A DNA stretch of 64,000 nt, taken from Cellulomonas humilata (GTDB lineage Bacteria > Actinomycetota > Actinomycetes > Actinomycetales > Cellulomonadaceae). Positions 49,415-59,236 of the stretch are shown piece after piece (within the stretch, counting starts at the first letter, position 1; the number at the start of each line of letters is the position of its first letter). Under the pieces are notes generated by a model. That model made no database searches and was not told the origin of the DNA. It saw only the letters and a program-made list of their open reading frames with translations. The stretch is taken from positions 1 through 64,000 of the forward strand of contig NZ_JABMCI010000042.1 in the NCBI RefSeq assembly GCF_013359775.1. The letters run 5' to 3'. Position numbers and translations under genes: made by a program.

Positions 49415-50748
49415 AGGACCGGCAGGAACCGCCGCAGCTCGTACGGCGTCACCTGCGAGCGGTACTCCTCCCACTCCTGGCGCTTGTTGCGCAGGAAGTA
49501 GTCGAAGACGTGCTCGCCCAGCGTCTCGGCGACGAGCTCGGACTTCTCCATGATCGAGATCGCGGCGTCGAGCGACGTGGGCAGCGGCTCGATGCCCAGC
49601 GCACGACGCTCGGCGTCGGTGAGCTCCCAGACGTCGTCCTCGGCGCCCTCGGGCAGCTCGTAGCCCTCCTCGACACCCTTGAGGCCGGCCGTGAGGAGCA
49701 GGGCGTACGCGAGGTACGGGTTGGTGGCCGAGTCGACCGCGCGGTACTCGATGCGGCTGGAGTTGCCCTTGCCCGGCTTGTACATGGGCACCCGCACCAG
49801 GGCGGACCGGTTGTTGTGGCCCCAGCAGATGTAGCTCGGCGCCTCGGCGCCGCCCCAGAGCCGCTTGTACGAGTTCACGAACTGGTTGGTCACCGCCGTG
49901 ATCTCGGCGGCGTGCTTGAGCAGGCCGGCGATGAACGAGCGCGCCGTCTTGGACAGCTCCAGGTGGCCACCGGCCTCGTGGAACGCGTTGCGGTCGCCCT
50001 GGAACAGGGAGAGGTGGGTGTGCATGCCGGAGCCGGGCTGGTCGGCCAGCGGCTTGGGCATGAAGCTGGCGAAGACGCCCTGCTCGAGCGCCACCTCCTT
50101 GACCACGGTGCGGAACGTCATGATGTTGTCCGCGGTGGTCAGGGCGTCGGCGTAGCGCAGGTCGATCTCGTTCTGGCCCGGTCCGGCCTCGTGGTGGGAG
50201 AACTCGACCGAGATGCCCATCGACTCGAGCATCGTGATCGCGGCGCGGCGGAAGTCGTGCGCGGTGCCGCGCGGCACGTGGTCGAAGTAGCCGCCCTGGT
50301 CCACCGGGACCAGCGGCAGGGCCGGGTCCGCGGGCGCGTCGAACAGGTAGAACTCGACCTCGGGGTGCGTGTAGAAGGTGAACCCCTGGTCGGCCGCCTT
50401 GGACAGCGCGCGCTTGAGCACGGTGCGGGAGTCCGCGAGCGACGGCTCCCCGTCGGGCGTCAGCAGGTCGCAGAACATGCGGGCGGTCCCGTGCCGCTCG
50501 CCCCGCCACGGCAGGATCTGGAACGTCGACGGGTCGGGCTTGGCGATCATGTCCGCCTCGTACACCCGGGTCAGGCCCTCGATGGCGCTGCCGTCGAACC
50601 CGATCCCCTCCGAGAAGGCAGCCTCGAGCTCGGCGGGGGCTACCGCCACCGACTTCAGGATCCCGAGCACGTCGGTGAACCAGAGACGGATGAAGCGGAT
50701 GTCCCGCTCCTCGACCGTGCGGAGCACGAACTCCTGCTGCCTGTCCAT
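49411..50748 (-). CDS. glnA2: Glutamine synthetase-like protein GlnA2 (GSI-alpha size)
   Basis: A 445-residue type I glutamine synthetase homologue. Metal and nucleotide motifs are present: GFDGSAIEGLTRVYEADM, PEVEFYLFDAP, QPGSGMHTHLSLFQGDR and NQFVNSYKRLWGGAEAPSYI, with NSSRIEYRAVD late. At the place of the adenylylation tyrosine it has DDVWELTDAE, so it should escape GlnE control. In Actinobacteria such proteins sit next to glnE and some are reported to act on polyamines or to be minor glutamine synthetases. ATG 50748 was preferred; ATG 50757 is possible. Confidence 0.93.
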   Translation of the reverse strand: MDRQQEFVLRTVEERDIRFIRLWFTDVLGILKSVAVAPAELEAAFSEGIGFDGSAIEGLTRVYEADMIAKPDPSTFQILPWRGERHGTARMFCDLLTPDGEPSLADSRTVLKRALSKAADQGFTFYTHPEVEFYLFDAPADPALPLVPVDQGGYFDHVPRGTAHDFRRAAITMLESMGISVEFSHHEAGPGQNEIDLRYADALTTADNIMTFRTVVKEVALEQGVFASFMPKPLADQPGSGMHTHLSLFQGDRNAFHEAGGHLELSKTARSFIAGLLKHAAEITAVTNQFVNSYKRLWGGAEAPSYICWGHNNRSALVRVPMYKPGKGNSSRIEYRAVDSATNPYLAYALLLTAGLKGVEEGYELPEGAEDDVWELTDAERRALGIEPLPTSLDAAISIMEKSELVAETLGEHVFDYFLRNKRQEWEEYRSQVTPYELRRFLPVL

Positions 50749-50829
50749 GCGGTACATCCTGCCTGATGAACCGCACTGCGCAGCGTCAGTGTCCGGGGTG
50801 CGTCGGCACCGGGTCCCGGAACCGGTGGT

Positions 50830-50835
50830 TAGGCT
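50830..50835 (+). promoter_or_regulatory. Predicted -10 hexamer of nadE
   Basis: TAGGCT, six bases, then ATG 50842. Confidence 0.55.
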
Positions 50836-50841
50836 CGGCCC

Positions 50842-52527
50842 ATGCCTCATCCCCGCATCGCCCTCGCGCAGATCGACACGCGTGTGGGGGACGTCGACGC
50901 CAACGCCCAGACCGTCCTCGACTGGTCCCGGACGGCCGCGCAGGCCGGCGCCCACCTGGTCGTCTTCCCCGAGATGACACTCACCGGCTACCCCATCGAG
51001 GACCTCGCGCTGCGGGCGTCGTTCCGCCGCGGGGCCGAGGCGGCCCTGCAGCGCACGGCGACCGCCCTGGCGGACGAGGGACTCGGTGACCTGGCCGTCC
51101 TCGTCGGCACGGTCGGGGAGAAGCTGGTGACGCCGGTGCACGAGCCGGGCGCGCCCGAGGGCCCCCGGCGACCCACCAACCAGGCGGTCCTGCTCCAGCA
51201 CGGCACGGTGCAGGTCCGCTACGACAAGCACCACCTGCCCAACTACGGCGTGTTCGACGAGTACCGGATCTTCGCGTCCGGTGACGACGTGTGCGTGATC
51301 GACGTGCTGGGCCGCCGGGTGGGCGTCGTCATCTGCGAGGACATCTGGCAGGACGGCGGACCCGTCTCGCAGATGGACGAGAACGAGGTCTCCCTGCTGG
51401 TGGTGCTCAACGCGTCCCCGTACGAGGAGGGCAAGGGGTACCAGCGCGTCGAGCTGGCCGCGCGACGGGCCCACGAGGTCGAGGCGCCGGTCGCGTACGT
51501 GAACCTGGTCGGAGCGCAGGACGACCTCGTGTTCGACGGCGGCTCGTTCGTCATCGCGACCGACGGCACCGTCCTGGCGCGCGCCCCGCAGTTCGTGGAG
51601 AACCTGCTGGTGTGGGACCTGCTCGGCGACGACGACGCCCCCGCGCGGGGCTCGGTCGCCCCGCCGCTCGCGCCCGACGAGGAGGTCTACCGCGCGCTGG
51701 TCACCGGCCTGCGCGGCTACGTGACCAAGAACGGCTTCACGTCCGTGGTGTTCGGGATGTCCGGCGGCATCGACTCCGCGCTGGTGGCGGCGATCTCCGC
51801 CGACGCCATCGGGGGCGAGAACGTGGTCGGCGTGTCCATGCCGTCGGTGTACTCCTCCGAGCACAGCAAGGACGACGCGGCGGACCTGGCCAAGCGGATC
51901 GGGGCGGACTACCGGGTCCAGCCGATCTCCCCCATGGTCGACGCCTTCGAGAACGAGCTGTCCCTGGACGGCCTCGCGGCCGAGAACCTGCAGGCCCGGG
52001 TGCGCGGCGTGATCCTCATGGCGCTGTCCAACTCCGAGGGCCACCTGGTGCTGGCGCCCGGCAACAAGACGGAGCTCGCGGTCGGGTACTCGACGATCTA
52101 CGGCGACGCCGTCGGTGGCTTCGCCCCCATCAAGGACATCGACAAGTCACGCGTCTGGGCGCTGGCCCGCTGGCGCAACGACGCCGCCCGGGACGGGGTC
52201 TTCGGACCCGACGAGCTGCCGCCGATCCCCGAGTCGTCGATCACCAAGCCGCCGTCGGCCGAGCTGCGTCCCGGCCAGGTGGACCAGGACTCGCTCCCGC
52301 CGTACGAGCTCCTCGACGAGGTTCTCGACGCCTACGTGGAGAACGCCGAAGGCCGTGCGGAGCTGCTCGCGCGGGGGTTCGACCCCGCCGTCGTCGACAA
52401 GGTCCTCGCCCTCGTGGACCGGGCGGAGTGGAAGCGTCGCCAGTACCCGCCGGGCACCAAGGTGACCGCGCTGGCGTTCGGCCGCGACCGTCGCCTCCCG
52501 ATCACCACCCGCTGGCGCGAGCCGTGA
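50842..52527 (+). CDS. nadE: Glutamine-dependent NAD+ synthase
   Basis: It amidates nicotinic acid adenine dinucleotide to NAD+ using ammonia released from glutamine. The 561-residue protein has an N-terminal nitrilase-type glutaminase domain with the catalytic triad in [14 protein letters not shown] (Glu), [19 protein letters not shown] (Lys) and [13 protein letters not shown] (Cys), and a C-terminal synthetase domain starting [18 protein letters not shown], the PP-loop, with [19 protein letters not shown]. With nadA at the other end of the window this covers the first and last steps of NAD synthesis. Confidence 0.96.
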   Translation: MPHPRIALAQIDTRVGDVDANAQTVLDWSRTAAQAGAHLVVFPEMTLTGYPIEDLALRASFRRGAEAALQRTATALADEGLGDLAVLVGTVGEKLVTPVHEPGAPEGPRRPTNQAVLLQHGTVQVRYDKHHLPNYGVFDEYRIFASGDDVCVIDVLGRRVGVVICEDIWQDGGPVSQMDENEVSLLVVLNASPYEEGKGYQRVELAARRAHEVEAPVAYVNLVGAQDDLVFDGGSFVIATDGTVLARAPQFVENLLVWDLLGDDDAPARGSVAPPLAPDEEVYRALVTGLRGYVTKNGFTSVVFGMSGGIDSALVAAISADAIGGENVVGVSMPSVYSSEHSKDDAADLAKRIGADYRVQPISPMVDAFENELSLDGLAAENLQARVRGVILMALSNSEGHLVLAPGNKTELAVGYSTIYGDAVGGFAPIKDIDKSRVWALARWRNDAARDGVFGPDELPPIPESSITKPPSAELRPGQVDQDSLPPYELLDEVLDAYVENAEGRAELLARGFDPAVVDKVLALVDRAEWKRRQYPPGTKVTALAFGRDRRLPITTRWREP

Positions 52528-52550
52528 CCACCCCGACAGGAGCACCACGA

Positions 52551-53363
52551 ATGACTCAGACCCCGAAGCGCGTCCGCGTGCACCACCTGCGCGAGGCCAA
52601 GGAGCGCGGCGAGCGGCTGACGATGCTCACGGCCTACGACGCCGTGACTGCGCACATCTTCGACGAGGCCGGCATCGACATGCTGCTGGTCGGCGACTCG
52701 ATCGGGAACACCATGCACGGTCACACCACGACCCTCCCGGTGACCGTCGACGACCTGATCCCCCCGGCACGTGCCGTCGCGCGGGCCGCGAAGCGGGCGT
52801 TCGTCGTCGCCGACCTGCCGTTCGGCTCGTACGAGGCGGGACCCGCGCAGGCGCTGGAGACCGCCGTGCGGATGATGAAGGAGACCGGAGTCGCCGCCGT
52901 GAAGTTCGAGGGCGGCAAGCGGGTGGTCCCGCAGATCAAGGCGCTGACCGACGCCGGCATCCCGGTGGTGGCGCACCTCGGCTACACGCCGCAGTCGGAG
53001 AACCTGCTGGGCGGACCGCGCGTGCAGGGTCGGGGCGACCTCGCCGCCGAGCTGCTGTGCGAGGACGCGGTGGCCATCGCCGAGGCGGGTGCGGTCGCCG
53101 TGGTGCTGGAGATGGTGCCGGCACCGGTGGCGGCGCGGGTCACCGAGATCCTGCAGATCCCGACCATCGGCATCGGCGCGGGCTCGGAGTGCGACGGGCA
53201 GGTGCTCGTGTGGGTCGACATGGCCGGCATGACGGACTGGTCGCCGCGCTTCGCCAAGCGGTTCGGCGAGGTCGGGGCCGCCCTCAAGGCCGCGGCGGTC
53301 GCGTACGCCGACGAGGTGCGCGGCGGAACCTTCCCGGACCCGGACCACCAGTTCGACGCGTGA
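52551..53363 (+). CDS. panB: 3-methyl-2-oxobutanoate hydroxymethyltransferase
   Basis: It makes ketopantoate for pantothenate and CoA synthesis from 2-oxoisovalerate and methylene-tetrahydrofolate. The 270-residue barrel has [40 protein letters not shown] (with the Mg-binding Asp), [33 protein letters not shown] and [26 protein letters not shown] precedes the ATG at 52551. Its stop overlaps the GTG of the following gene, so they are coupled. M. tuberculosis also has panB near glnA2, as I recall (Rv2225). Confidence 0.96.
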   Translation: MTQTPKRVRVHHLREAKERGERLTMLTAYDAVTAHIFDEAGIDMLLVGDSIGNTMHGHTTTLPVTVDDLIPPARAVARAAKRAFVVADLPFGSYEAGPAQALETAVRMMKETGVAAVKFEGGKRVVPQIKALTDAGIPVVAHLGYTPQSENLLGGPRVQGRGDLAAELLCEDAVAIAEAGAVAVVLEMVPAPVAARVTEILQIPTIGIGAGSECDGQVLVWVDMAGMTDWSPRFAKRFGEVGAALKAAAVAYADEVRGGTFPDPDHQFDA

Positions 53364-54331
53364 CGGCGGCGGCTCGGGTCCTCGTCTGGGCGGTCGCGCT
53401 CTCCGTGCTCGGCGTGCTCGTGGCCCTCGCGGTGCCCGTGGCGTCCGGTACGTACCTCGTCGCGCAGGTGGTGTCGTTCCGCGCGCTGCTCGGCCTCGGG
53501 TCCGCGGTGGTCGCCGCCGCGCTCCTGGCCGTCCCCGCGACGAGGCGTCGGCTGCTGCCCCTCACGGTCGCCCTGATCGTGGGCGCCGCGGCGCAGGGGG
53601 CCGTGCTCGCGGCCCGCTCGACACCGCAGCACGCCGACGCGGCAGGTTCCGGCGACCAGGTCGTCGTGCTCTCGTTCAACACCCTGAGCACGGTGGATCC
53701 CGCCGTGCTGGCGGACCTGGCGCTGGAGCACGGCGCGGACGTCGTCGTGCTTCCCGAGACCTCCGGCTACACCGCCCGCATGACGGCCAAGCGGATGGCC
53801 TCGGCCGGTCAGCCGATGCAGCGGCTCACCGCGGCCGGTCACTCGTCCTTCGTCGCCGGCACCGCGCTGCTGGTCTCGGAGCGTGTCGGCACCTACCCGG
53901 CGTCCGAGTCGCTCCCCACCCTGCTGGGATCGCTGCGCGCGGACCCGAGCGACCCGGCCGGGTCACCCGTGATCGTGGCGGCCCACCCGATCGCGCCGAT
54001 CAGCCGTGGCTCCATGCCGACCTGGCGCACGGAGACCCGTCTGGTGGCCGACCTGTGCGGCTCGACACCCGGCGTGATCGTGGCGGGCGACCTCAACTCG
54101 ACGCTGGACCACCCCGGCCTCCAGGACCTGGGACCGTGCATCGACGCGGCGCGCGCGTCCGGTGCTGCGGCGCTCGGCACGTGGCCCGCGTCCGCACCGA
54201 GGTTCCTGGCCGCACCGATCGACCACGTGCTGGTCGACGGCCGCGCCTGGCGGGTGGTCGGCTTCCAGGTGCTGGAGCGCACCGGCGGGAGCGACCACCG
54301 CCCGATCCTCGCGACGCTCGAGCGCCGCTGA
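53360..54331 (+). CDS. Membrane-anchored endonuclease/exonuclease/phosphatase (EEP) family protein
   Basis: A 323-residue protein with three N-terminal helices (about 5-27, 34-54 and 62-80) and a C-terminal EEP domain, presumably extracytoplasmic. The fold motifs are seen as [30 protein letters not shown], the metal-binding [25 protein letters not shown] and [13 protein letters not shown], which contains the catalytic His. Substrate could be a phosphodiester or phospholipid headgroup. GTG 53360 overlaps the panB stop by four bases. Convergent with the small SPOR-like gene. Confidence 0.85.
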   Translation: MTAAARVLVWAVALSVLGVLVALAVPVASGTYLVAQVVSFRALLGLGSAVVAAALLAVPATRRRLLPLTVALIVGAAAQGAVLAARSTPQHADAAGSGDQVVVLSFNTLSTVDPAVLADLALEHGADVVVLPETSGYTARMTAKRMASAGQPMQRLTAAGHSSFVAGTALLVSERVGTYPASESLPTLLGSLRADPSDPAGSPVIVAAHPIAPISRGSMPTWRTETRLVADLCGSTPGVIVAGDLNSTLDHPGLQDLGPCIDAARASGAAALGTWPASAPRFLAAPIDHVLVDGRAWRVVGFQVLERTGGSDHRPILATLERR

Positions 54332-54335
54332 CGGC

Positions 54336-54509
54336 TCAGGCCTGCTGCTCGTCCTCGCTGTCCCAGTCCTGGTTGCGCTTGCGCGCCTTCTCCAGCGCGT
54401 GCGTCGCCTCGTCCCGCGTCGCGTACGGGCCCATCAGCTTGGTCCAGTCGCTCTGCCGGCCCTCCTCGACCTCGTGGGTCTCGATGTTGAACCAGAAGTT
54501 GCCCGCCAT
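54336..54509 (-). CDS. 57-residue SPOR-like conserved protein
   Basis: A small cytoplasmic protein: [40 protein letters not shown], then [17 protein letters not shown]. The F-W-x-N-x-E-T-x-E-V opening and the [10 protein letters not shown] turn resemble SPOR-type small proteins widespread in Actinobacteria. GGGAG stands seven bases before the ATG. Easily missed by length filters, but composition and ribosome-binding site support it. Role unknown. Confidence 0.75.
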   Translation of the reverse strand: MAGNFWFNIETHEVEEGRQSDWTKLMGPYATRDEATHALEKARKRNQDWDSEDEQQA

Positions 54510-54575
54510 GTCGCTCTCCCTTCACCGGGGCACCGACGAGACCGGCCCTGACCGGCCCCGATGCCCTCCTGTCCG

Positions 54576-54581
54576 TAGACT
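54576..54581 (+). promoter_or_regulatory. Predicted -10 hexamer of map
   Basis: TAGACT, seven bases, then ATG 54589. Confidence 0.55.
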
Positions 54582-54588
54582 GCCAGGT

Positions 54589-55461
54589 ATGTCGCCCGTG
54601 CACGCGCCAAGATCCGCCCTGGTCCCGGGCACGGTGAGCCCACGTCGAGACGTCCCGTCGTCCATCGCCCGCCCGGAGTACGTCGGCAGGCAGGGCCCCG
54701 CGCATTGGACAGGCAGCAACGTCCTGGAGCCCGAGATGATCGAGCGCGTCCGGGTGGCCGCCCGCCTCGCGGCGCAGGCCCTGGAGCTCGTCGGCAGCCA
54801 TGTCGCCCCCGGGGTCACCACCGACGAGCTGGACGTGATCGGGCACGAGTTCCTGGTCGGCCACGGCGCGTACCCGTCGACGCTGGGCTACCGCGGCTTC
54901 CCCAAGTCGCTGTGCACCTCCGTCAACGAGGTCATCTGCCACGGCATCCCGGACTCGACCGTGATCGAGGACGGCGACATCGTGAACATCGACGTCACGG
55001 CCTACATCGGCGGCGTGCACGGCGACAACAACGCGACGTTCCTGGCGGGCGACGTCGACGAGGAGTCGCGGCTGCTGGTCGAGCGCACGCAGGAGGCGCT
55101 GACCCGCGCGATCAAGTCCGTCGTGCCGGGCCGGGAGATCAACGTCGTCGGGCGCGTCATCGAGAAGTACGCGGCGCGCTTCGGCTACGGGGTGGTCCGG
55201 GACTACACCGGTCACGGCGTCGGACCCGCGTTCCACACCGGGCTGATCGTCCCGCACTACGACGCGGCTCCCGCCTACGACACGGTCATCGAGCCCGGAA
55301 TGGTCTTCACCATCGAGCCCATGCTCAACCTCGGCACCCCCGACTGGGTCATGTGGGACGACGACTGGACCGTCCTCACGGCCGACGGACGGCGCAGCGC
55401 GCAGTTCGAGCACACCCTGCTGGTCACCGACACCGGAGCGGAGATCCTGACCCTGCCATGA
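54589..55461 (+). CDS. map: Type I methionine aminopeptidase
   Basis: It removes the initiator methionine from nascent proteins. The 290-residue protein has an N-terminal extension with a [15 protein letters not shown] segment typical of actinobacterial MapB, then the pita-bread domain: [40 protein letters not shown] (two metal Asp), [14 protein letters not shown] (metal His), [11 protein letters not shown] (metal Glu) and [10 protein letters not shown] (second Glu). Its stop overlaps the ppgK start (ATGA). Confidence 0.95.
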   Translation: MSPVHAPRSALVPGTVSPRRDVPSSIARPEYVGRQGPAHWTGSNVLEPEMIERVRVAARLAAQALELVGSHVAPGVTTDELDVIGHEFLVGHGAYPSTLGYRGFPKSLCTSVNEVICHGIPDSTVIEDGDIVNIDVTAYIGGVHGDNNATFLAGDVDEESRLLVERTQEALTRAIKSVVPGREINVVGRVIEKYAARFGYGVVRDYTGHGVGPAFHTGLIVPHYDAAPAYDTVIEPGMVFTIEPMLNLGTPDWVMWDDDWTVLTADGRRSAQFEHTLLVTDTGAEILTLP

Positions 55462-56243
55462 GCGACCACAAGCACAAGAACGACCCTGAGAGCCGAGCGA
55501 TCGCGTTCGGCATCGACATCGGCGGGAGCGGGATCAAGGGCGCACCGGTCTCGCTGGCGGACGGCGAGTTCGCCGCCGACCGCAAGCGGATCCCCACGCC
55601 GCAGCCCTCCACCCCGGACGCGGTCGCCGCGACGGTGGCCAAGGTGGTCGACTCGTTCGACCTGGGCAAGGACGTGCCGATCGGGGTGACGTTCCCGGCC
55701 GTGATCCTGCACGGGGTCGCGCAGTCCGCGGCGAACGTCGACAAGTCGTGGATCGGCACCAACGTCGAGAAGGCGGTGCAGCACGCCACCGGGCGCAAGG
55801 TGCTGGCGGTCAACGACGCCGACGCCGCGGGCTACGCGGAGGTCCTCTACGGTGCCGCGAAGGGCGTCGACGGCGTCGTCCTCGTCGTCACCCTCGGCAC
55901 CGGCATCGGGTCCGCGCTGATCGTCGACGGGCACCTCGTCCCCAACACGGAGCTCGGTCACCTGGAGATCGACGGGTTCGACGCCGAGTCGCGTGCCGCC
56001 GAGAGCGTGCGCGACCGTGAGGGCCTGGACTGGTCCGGGTGGGCCGAGCGTCTCCAGCGGTACTTCACGGTGGTGGAGAACCTGTTCTGGCCCGACCTCA
56101 TCGTGGTCGGCGGCGGCGTGAGCAAGCACCACTCCGACTTCCTGCCGCTGCTGGACCTGCGCACGAAGATCGTGCCCGCCCAGCTGCGCAACGCCGCAGG
56201 GATCGTCGGCGCGGCGGCGCTCGCTGCCAAGTCGCGCGGCTGA
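55458..56243 (+). CDS. ppgK: Polyphosphate glucokinase
   Basis: A 261-residue ROK-family kinase that phosphorylates glucose with polyphosphate (and ATP). The phosphate-binding motif [20 protein letters not shown] opens the protein. Other motifs are [19 protein letters not shown] with the catalytic Asp, [15 protein letters not shown] and [12 protein letters not shown], which in PpgK replaces the Cys-rich zinc motif of other ROK proteins. It is coupled to map by a four-base overlap. PpgK is typical of glucose-using Actinobacteria. Confidence 0.94.
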   Translation: MSDHKHKNDPESRAIAFGIDIGGSGIKGAPVSLADGEFAADRKRIPTPQPSTPDAVAATVAKVVDSFDLGKDVPIGVTFPAVILHGVAQSAANVDKSWIGTNVEKAVQHATGRKVLAVNDADAAGYAEVLYGAAKGVDGVVLVVTLGTGIGSALIVDGHLVPNTELGHLEIDGFDAESRAAESVRDREGLDWSGWAERLQRYFTVVENLFWPDLIVVGGGVSKHHSDFLPLLDLRTKIVPAQLRNAAGIVGAAALAAKSRG

Positions 56244-56246
56244 CCC

Positions 56247-57020
56247 GTGCGCGACCTCGTCGAGGTCGCGCCGGGCGTCCACGTGGCGACGAGCGCCGTC
56301 TACACGACGACCTCGACGCTCCTCGTCGGCGACGACGGCACGTGCCTCGTGGTCGATCCCGCGGTCACCGCACGCGAGGTCGACGGGCTCGCCGCGGCGA
56401 TCCGTGACCGCGGCTGGAGCCCGGTCGCCGTGTGGTCGACGCACGCGCACTGGGACCACGTCCTGGACGGTCCGGGGCTGGCCCGCCTGCCCCGCTGGGC
56501 GGACGGTGCGGCTGCCACGGACCGCGAGACCCTCGCCGCCGAGCGCGACGCCGACGACGAGCTCGCCCGGGTCGGCGAGGCACCGGCACCGATCGCCGCG
56601 CCGGCCACCGCCTACCCACGGCGGTCGCCCGGCGTGCTCGACTGGCCGGGCCGGACCGTCCGCGTCCTCACGCACTCGGCGCACGCCCGCCCGCACACCG
56701 CGCTGCTCGTCCCGGACGTCGGCGTCCTGGTGGCCGGAGACATGCTGTCCGACGTCGAGATCCCGCTGCTGGACCTGTCGTCGGACGACCCCGTCGGCGA
56801 CTACCGGGCAGCCCTCGACCTGCTGGAGTCCGCCGGCGCGCGGGTCGTGGTCCCGGGGCACGGGCGGGTCGGGGGTCCCGACGAGCTCCGGCGTCGGCTC
56901 GCCGCCGACCGCGCGTACCTGTCGGCGCTCACCGACGGCAAAGAGGTCGACGACGACCGGTACGCCCTCCCCTGGGCGGCCGCCGCCCACGCCGCGCACC
57001 GGGCCGCGGTGGGACGATGA
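56247..57020 (+). CDS. Metallo-beta-lactamase fold hydrolase
   Basis: A 257-residue cytoplasmic protein starting at GTG 56247, three bases after ppgK. It has the HxHxDH zinc signature in VWSTHAHWDHVLDGPG (about residue 67), a later His in HSAHARPHTALLVPDVGVLV, the bridging Asp in VAGDMLSDVEIPLLDL and the final His in VVVPGHGRVGG. It looks like a glyoxalase II-like or general MBL hydrolase; the substrate is unknown. Confidence 0.88.
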   Translation: MRDLVEVAPGVHVATSAVYTTTSTLLVGDDGTCLVVDPAVTAREVDGLAAAIRDRGWSPVAVWSTHAHWDHVLDGPGLARLPRWADGAAATDRETLAAERDADDELARVGEAPAPIAAPATAYPRRSPGVLDWPGRTVRVLTHSAHARPHTALLVPDVGVLVAGDMLSDVEIPLLDLSSDDPVGDYRAALDLLESAGARVVVPGHGRVGGPDELRRRLAADRAYLSALTDGKEVDDDRYALPWAAAAHAAHRAAVGR

Positions 57021-57325
57021 GCGGCATGGGATGGCTCGTCGCCGGCGGAATCGTCGCCCTGGTCCTGCTGCTCGTCGCGGTCGACCGGATGGTCGCGCGC
57101 GGCTGGTTCGACCGGCGCCGACCGCACGAGCGTCGAAACGGCGGCTCCATGGCCGCCAGCGGGGCGCTCGGGGACCTCATCGACGTCTTCCAGCCCAACC
57201 GCGTGCACCTCACCGCGGAGCAGGAGCGGCAGAAGCTCGACATCATGCAGACCGGGGACGCGGCCGGCCGGCTCGATCTCGACTCGGGCGTCGTCCGCCT
57301 CGACCCGGATCCGCCGCGCAATTAG
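57017..57325 (+). CDS. DUF6191-like small membrane protein
   Basis: A 102-residue protein with one N-terminal helix (GWLVAGGIVALVLLLVAVDR), a basic linker and the conserved-looking segment GALGDLIDVFQPNRVHLTAE followed by QERQKLDIMQTGDA. This end is familiar from proteins labelled DUF6191 in Actinobacteria. Its ATG overlaps the MBL gene's stop (ATGA). Role unknown. Confidence 0.7.
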   Translation: MSGMGWLVAGGIVALVLLLVAVDRMVARGWFDRRRPHERRNGGSMAASGALGDLIDVFQPNRVHLTAEQERQKLDIMQTGDAAGRLDLDSGVVRLDPDPPRN

Positions 57326-57351
57326 GTGTCGCCGATGTCGGTGACGGCCTC

Positions 57352-57357
57352 TAGCCT
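57352..57357 (+). promoter_or_regulatory. Predicted -10 hexamer of the VOC gene
   Basis: TAGCCT, seven bases, then ATG 57365. Confidence 0.5.
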
Positions 57358-57364
57358 GCCTGCC

Positions 57365-57775
57365 ATGGCACCCGTGGTCTCCCAGCTGACGATCGACTCC
57401 GCCGACCCGCACGCCCTCGCCCGCTGGTGGCGCGAGGTCCTCGACTGGTCCTACGCGTGGGAGCCGGCGCAGGACGAGGACGAGGTCGAGATCCAGCCCT
57501 CCGACGGCGGCTCGACCCACTGGCTGTTCCTCAAGGTCCCCGAGGTGAAGTCGAGCAAGAACCGCCTGCACGTGGACCTGCGCCCGCCCAACGGCTCGGA
57601 CCAGGCCACCGAGCTCGACCGGCTGCTCGGTCTGGGCGCCACCCGCGTCGACATCGGCCAGGGCGACGTGCCGTGGCACGTGCTGGCCGACCCCGAGGGC
57701 AACGAGTTCTGCCTGCTGCGCGGCACCCCGGACCAGGCGGCCGCCGCCCTCGGCGCGGAGACGTCCGGCACCTGA
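57365..57775 (+). CDS. Glyoxalase-like (VOC) domain protein
   Basis: A 136-residue protein with two beta-alpha-beta-beta-beta units of the vicinal oxygen chelate fold: VSQLTIDSADPHALARWWRE in the first and NRLHVDLRPPNG plus VLADPEGNEFCLLRGTP in the second. The D-P-E-G-N-E-F ending is the family's commonest signature. It may be a metal-dependent enzyme or a binding protein; no ligand is evident. Start by the leaderless promoter. Confidence 0.88.
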   Translation: MAPVVSQLTIDSADPHALARWWREVLDWSYAWEPAQDEDEVEIQPSDGGSTHWLFLKVPEVKSSKNRLHVDLRPPNGSDQATELDRLLGLGATRVDIGQGDVPWHVLADPEGNEFCLLRGTPDQAAAALGAETSGT

Positions 57776-57834
57776 CCGCTCCCCCGCACGGGTGACAGTT
57801 GCGTGTCGGGGTCGAAATCGGACGAATCGGTCGG

Positions 57835-57840
57835 TACCTT
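57835..57840 (+). promoter_or_regulatory. Predicted -10 hexamer of the 294-residue membrane protein gene
   Basis: TACCTT, six bases, then ATG 57847. Confidence 0.5.
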
Positions 57841-57846
57841 CCGGGG

Positions 57847-58731
57847 ATGATCAGTGCCGTCCTTCCGGTCCTGGGCGACGTCGCATGGCAGGACTGGGAG
57901 CAGTGGGCCCCGCTCGCGGTCTCCGTCCTGACGCTCGTCGCCGCACTCGGCGCCTGGATCGTCGCGGGCAGAGCCGCCCGCAGGTCCAAGCGACTGGCCG
58001 AGGCCACCCACAAGCAGACCAAGGTGTTCGACGAGCAGGTGGCGATCGCCAAGGAGGCGCTCGAGCTGGCGCGGCAGGAGGCGCAGAACGCGCGCACCTA
58101 TGCCGACCGGCAGCGCCTGGACGCCGACCGCATGCGCCGGATGCTCGAGGAGGCTCGGCTCGACGAGCTCGCCCCGACGATCGTGGCCCGTGCCTTCCCG
58201 GAGGGTCCGGGCACCCCCGGCAAGCCCGCCCTCGAGTTCTGCCAGCTCACCGCGGGCGGTCAGGACCGGTGGCGCCTGCTCACCGAGCAGCTCCAGGTGG
58301 GACGCGACGAGACGTACGCGTTCCGCACCGCCCTGACCATCTGGTTCGAGAACCTCTCCGACGGCGTCGCCCAGGTCAACATCGTCGAGCCCGCGGGCGG
58401 CGAGCTGGACCTGCTGCCCGGGCACCCGCTGGTGGTCCCCGCGCGGGAGTCGCGCAGCGTCACCTGGATGCGGCTGTGGACGTCACGCGACCTCGACAGC
58501 GACGCGCGGATCCAGGACCCAGCCGCGTGGCTGTTCAACCTGACGTTCACCGTGACCGACCTCGGCGTGCACGTGCGCGACACCTACGCGTTCGACGGCG
58601 ACCTGCGGTTCTTCGACCGGGACGGCTCGTGGCTCGTCGTCATGCCCGAGCCGCCCCTGCCGTGGACCTCCGACGTCGCGTCGATGCTGTCCGGCCGCGC
58701 GTACGAGTCCCTGCCCGCCTCCGTCAGCTGA
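57847..58731 (+). CDS. Uncharacterised protein with one membrane helix and a coiled coil
   Basis: A 294-residue protein. One helix (about 20-42, WAPLAVSVLTLVAALGAWIV) is followed by a charged coiled coil to about residue 105 (AKEALELARQEAQNARTYAD) and then a beta-rich domain of 180 residues (TYAFRTALTIWFENLSDGVA, FNLTFTVTDLGVHVRDTYAF). I have no family name. The layout suggests a membrane-tethered domain on the cytoplasmic side. It overlaps the convergent GatB/YqeY gene by eight bases. Confidence 0.65.
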   Translation: MISAVLPVLGDVAWQDWEQWAPLAVSVLTLVAALGAWIVAGRAARRSKRLAEATHKQTKVFDEQVAIAKEALELARQEAQNARTYADRQRLDADRMRRMLEEARLDELAPTIVARAFPEGPGTPGKPALEFCQLTAGGQDRWRLLTEQLQVGRDETYAFRTALTIWFENLSDGVAQVNIVEPAGGELDLLPGHPLVVPARESRSVTWMRLWTSRDLDSDARIQDPAAWLFNLTFTVTDLGVHVRDTYAFDGDLRFFDRDGSWLVVMPEPPLPWTSDVASMLSGRAYESLPASVS

Positions 58732-59173
58732 GCGCCGCACGCACGAGCGTCGACAGCTTCTTGCCGTCCGCGGACGCACCCGCGCGCGCGGTCGCCTCCT
58801 TCATGACCGCCCCCATGTCGCGGAGCGACGTCGCGCCGACGTCCGCGATCACCGCAGTGACCAGCGCCTGGAGCTCGTCGTCGGACAGCTGCGCCGGCAA
58901 GTACGTCTCGATGAGGTCCGCCTCGGCGGTCTCCGTGGCGGCCCGCTCGGGAGCGTTGGCGTCGGTGTAGATCTGCGCGGAGTCGCGGCGCTTCTTCACC
59001 TCGCGGGCCAGGATCTTCAGCACCTCGTCGTCCGACAGCTCCTTCTCGACACTGCCCGCCTTGGCCTCGAACCGGACGGCGCCGATGATCTGGCGCAGGA
59101 TGCCGGTGCGCTCGGTGTCGCGGGCCTTCATGGCGGTGGTCAGGTCGGACGTCAGCTGGTCGAGGGTGCTCAT
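58724..59173 (-). CDS. GatB/YqeY domain protein
   Basis: A 149-residue helical protein of the GatB/Yqey family, whose members resemble the tRNA-binding tail of GatB. MSTLDQLTSDLTTAMKARDT is the usual opening, followed by RTGILRQIIGAVRFEAKAG, LAREVKKRRDSAQIYTDANA, EADLIETYLPAQLSDDELQA and DMGAVMKEATARAGASADGK. Function in isolation is not established. ATG 59173 is preferred over ATG 59182 because the family consistently starts near MS-x-L. Confidence 0.9.
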   Translation of the reverse strand: MSTLDQLTSDLTTAMKARDTERTGILRQIIGAVRFEAKAGSVEKELSDDEVLKILAREVKKRRDSAQIYTDANAPERAATETAEADLIETYLPAQLSDDELQALVTAVIADVGATSLRDMGAVMKEATARAGASADGKKLSTLVRAALS

Positions 59174-59236
59174 GGGAGCCATCGTGCCTCGTCACGGCCG
59201 AACGGCGCAGTCGGAATGTGCGAGCGGGCCGGACGT

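Noticed and set aside
46376..50776. Apparent fusion of glnE with an N-terminal extension
   Set aside because: The extension is antisense-like shadow in the frame next to glnA2. The GTG at 49414 overlapping the glnA2 stop is the natural start.
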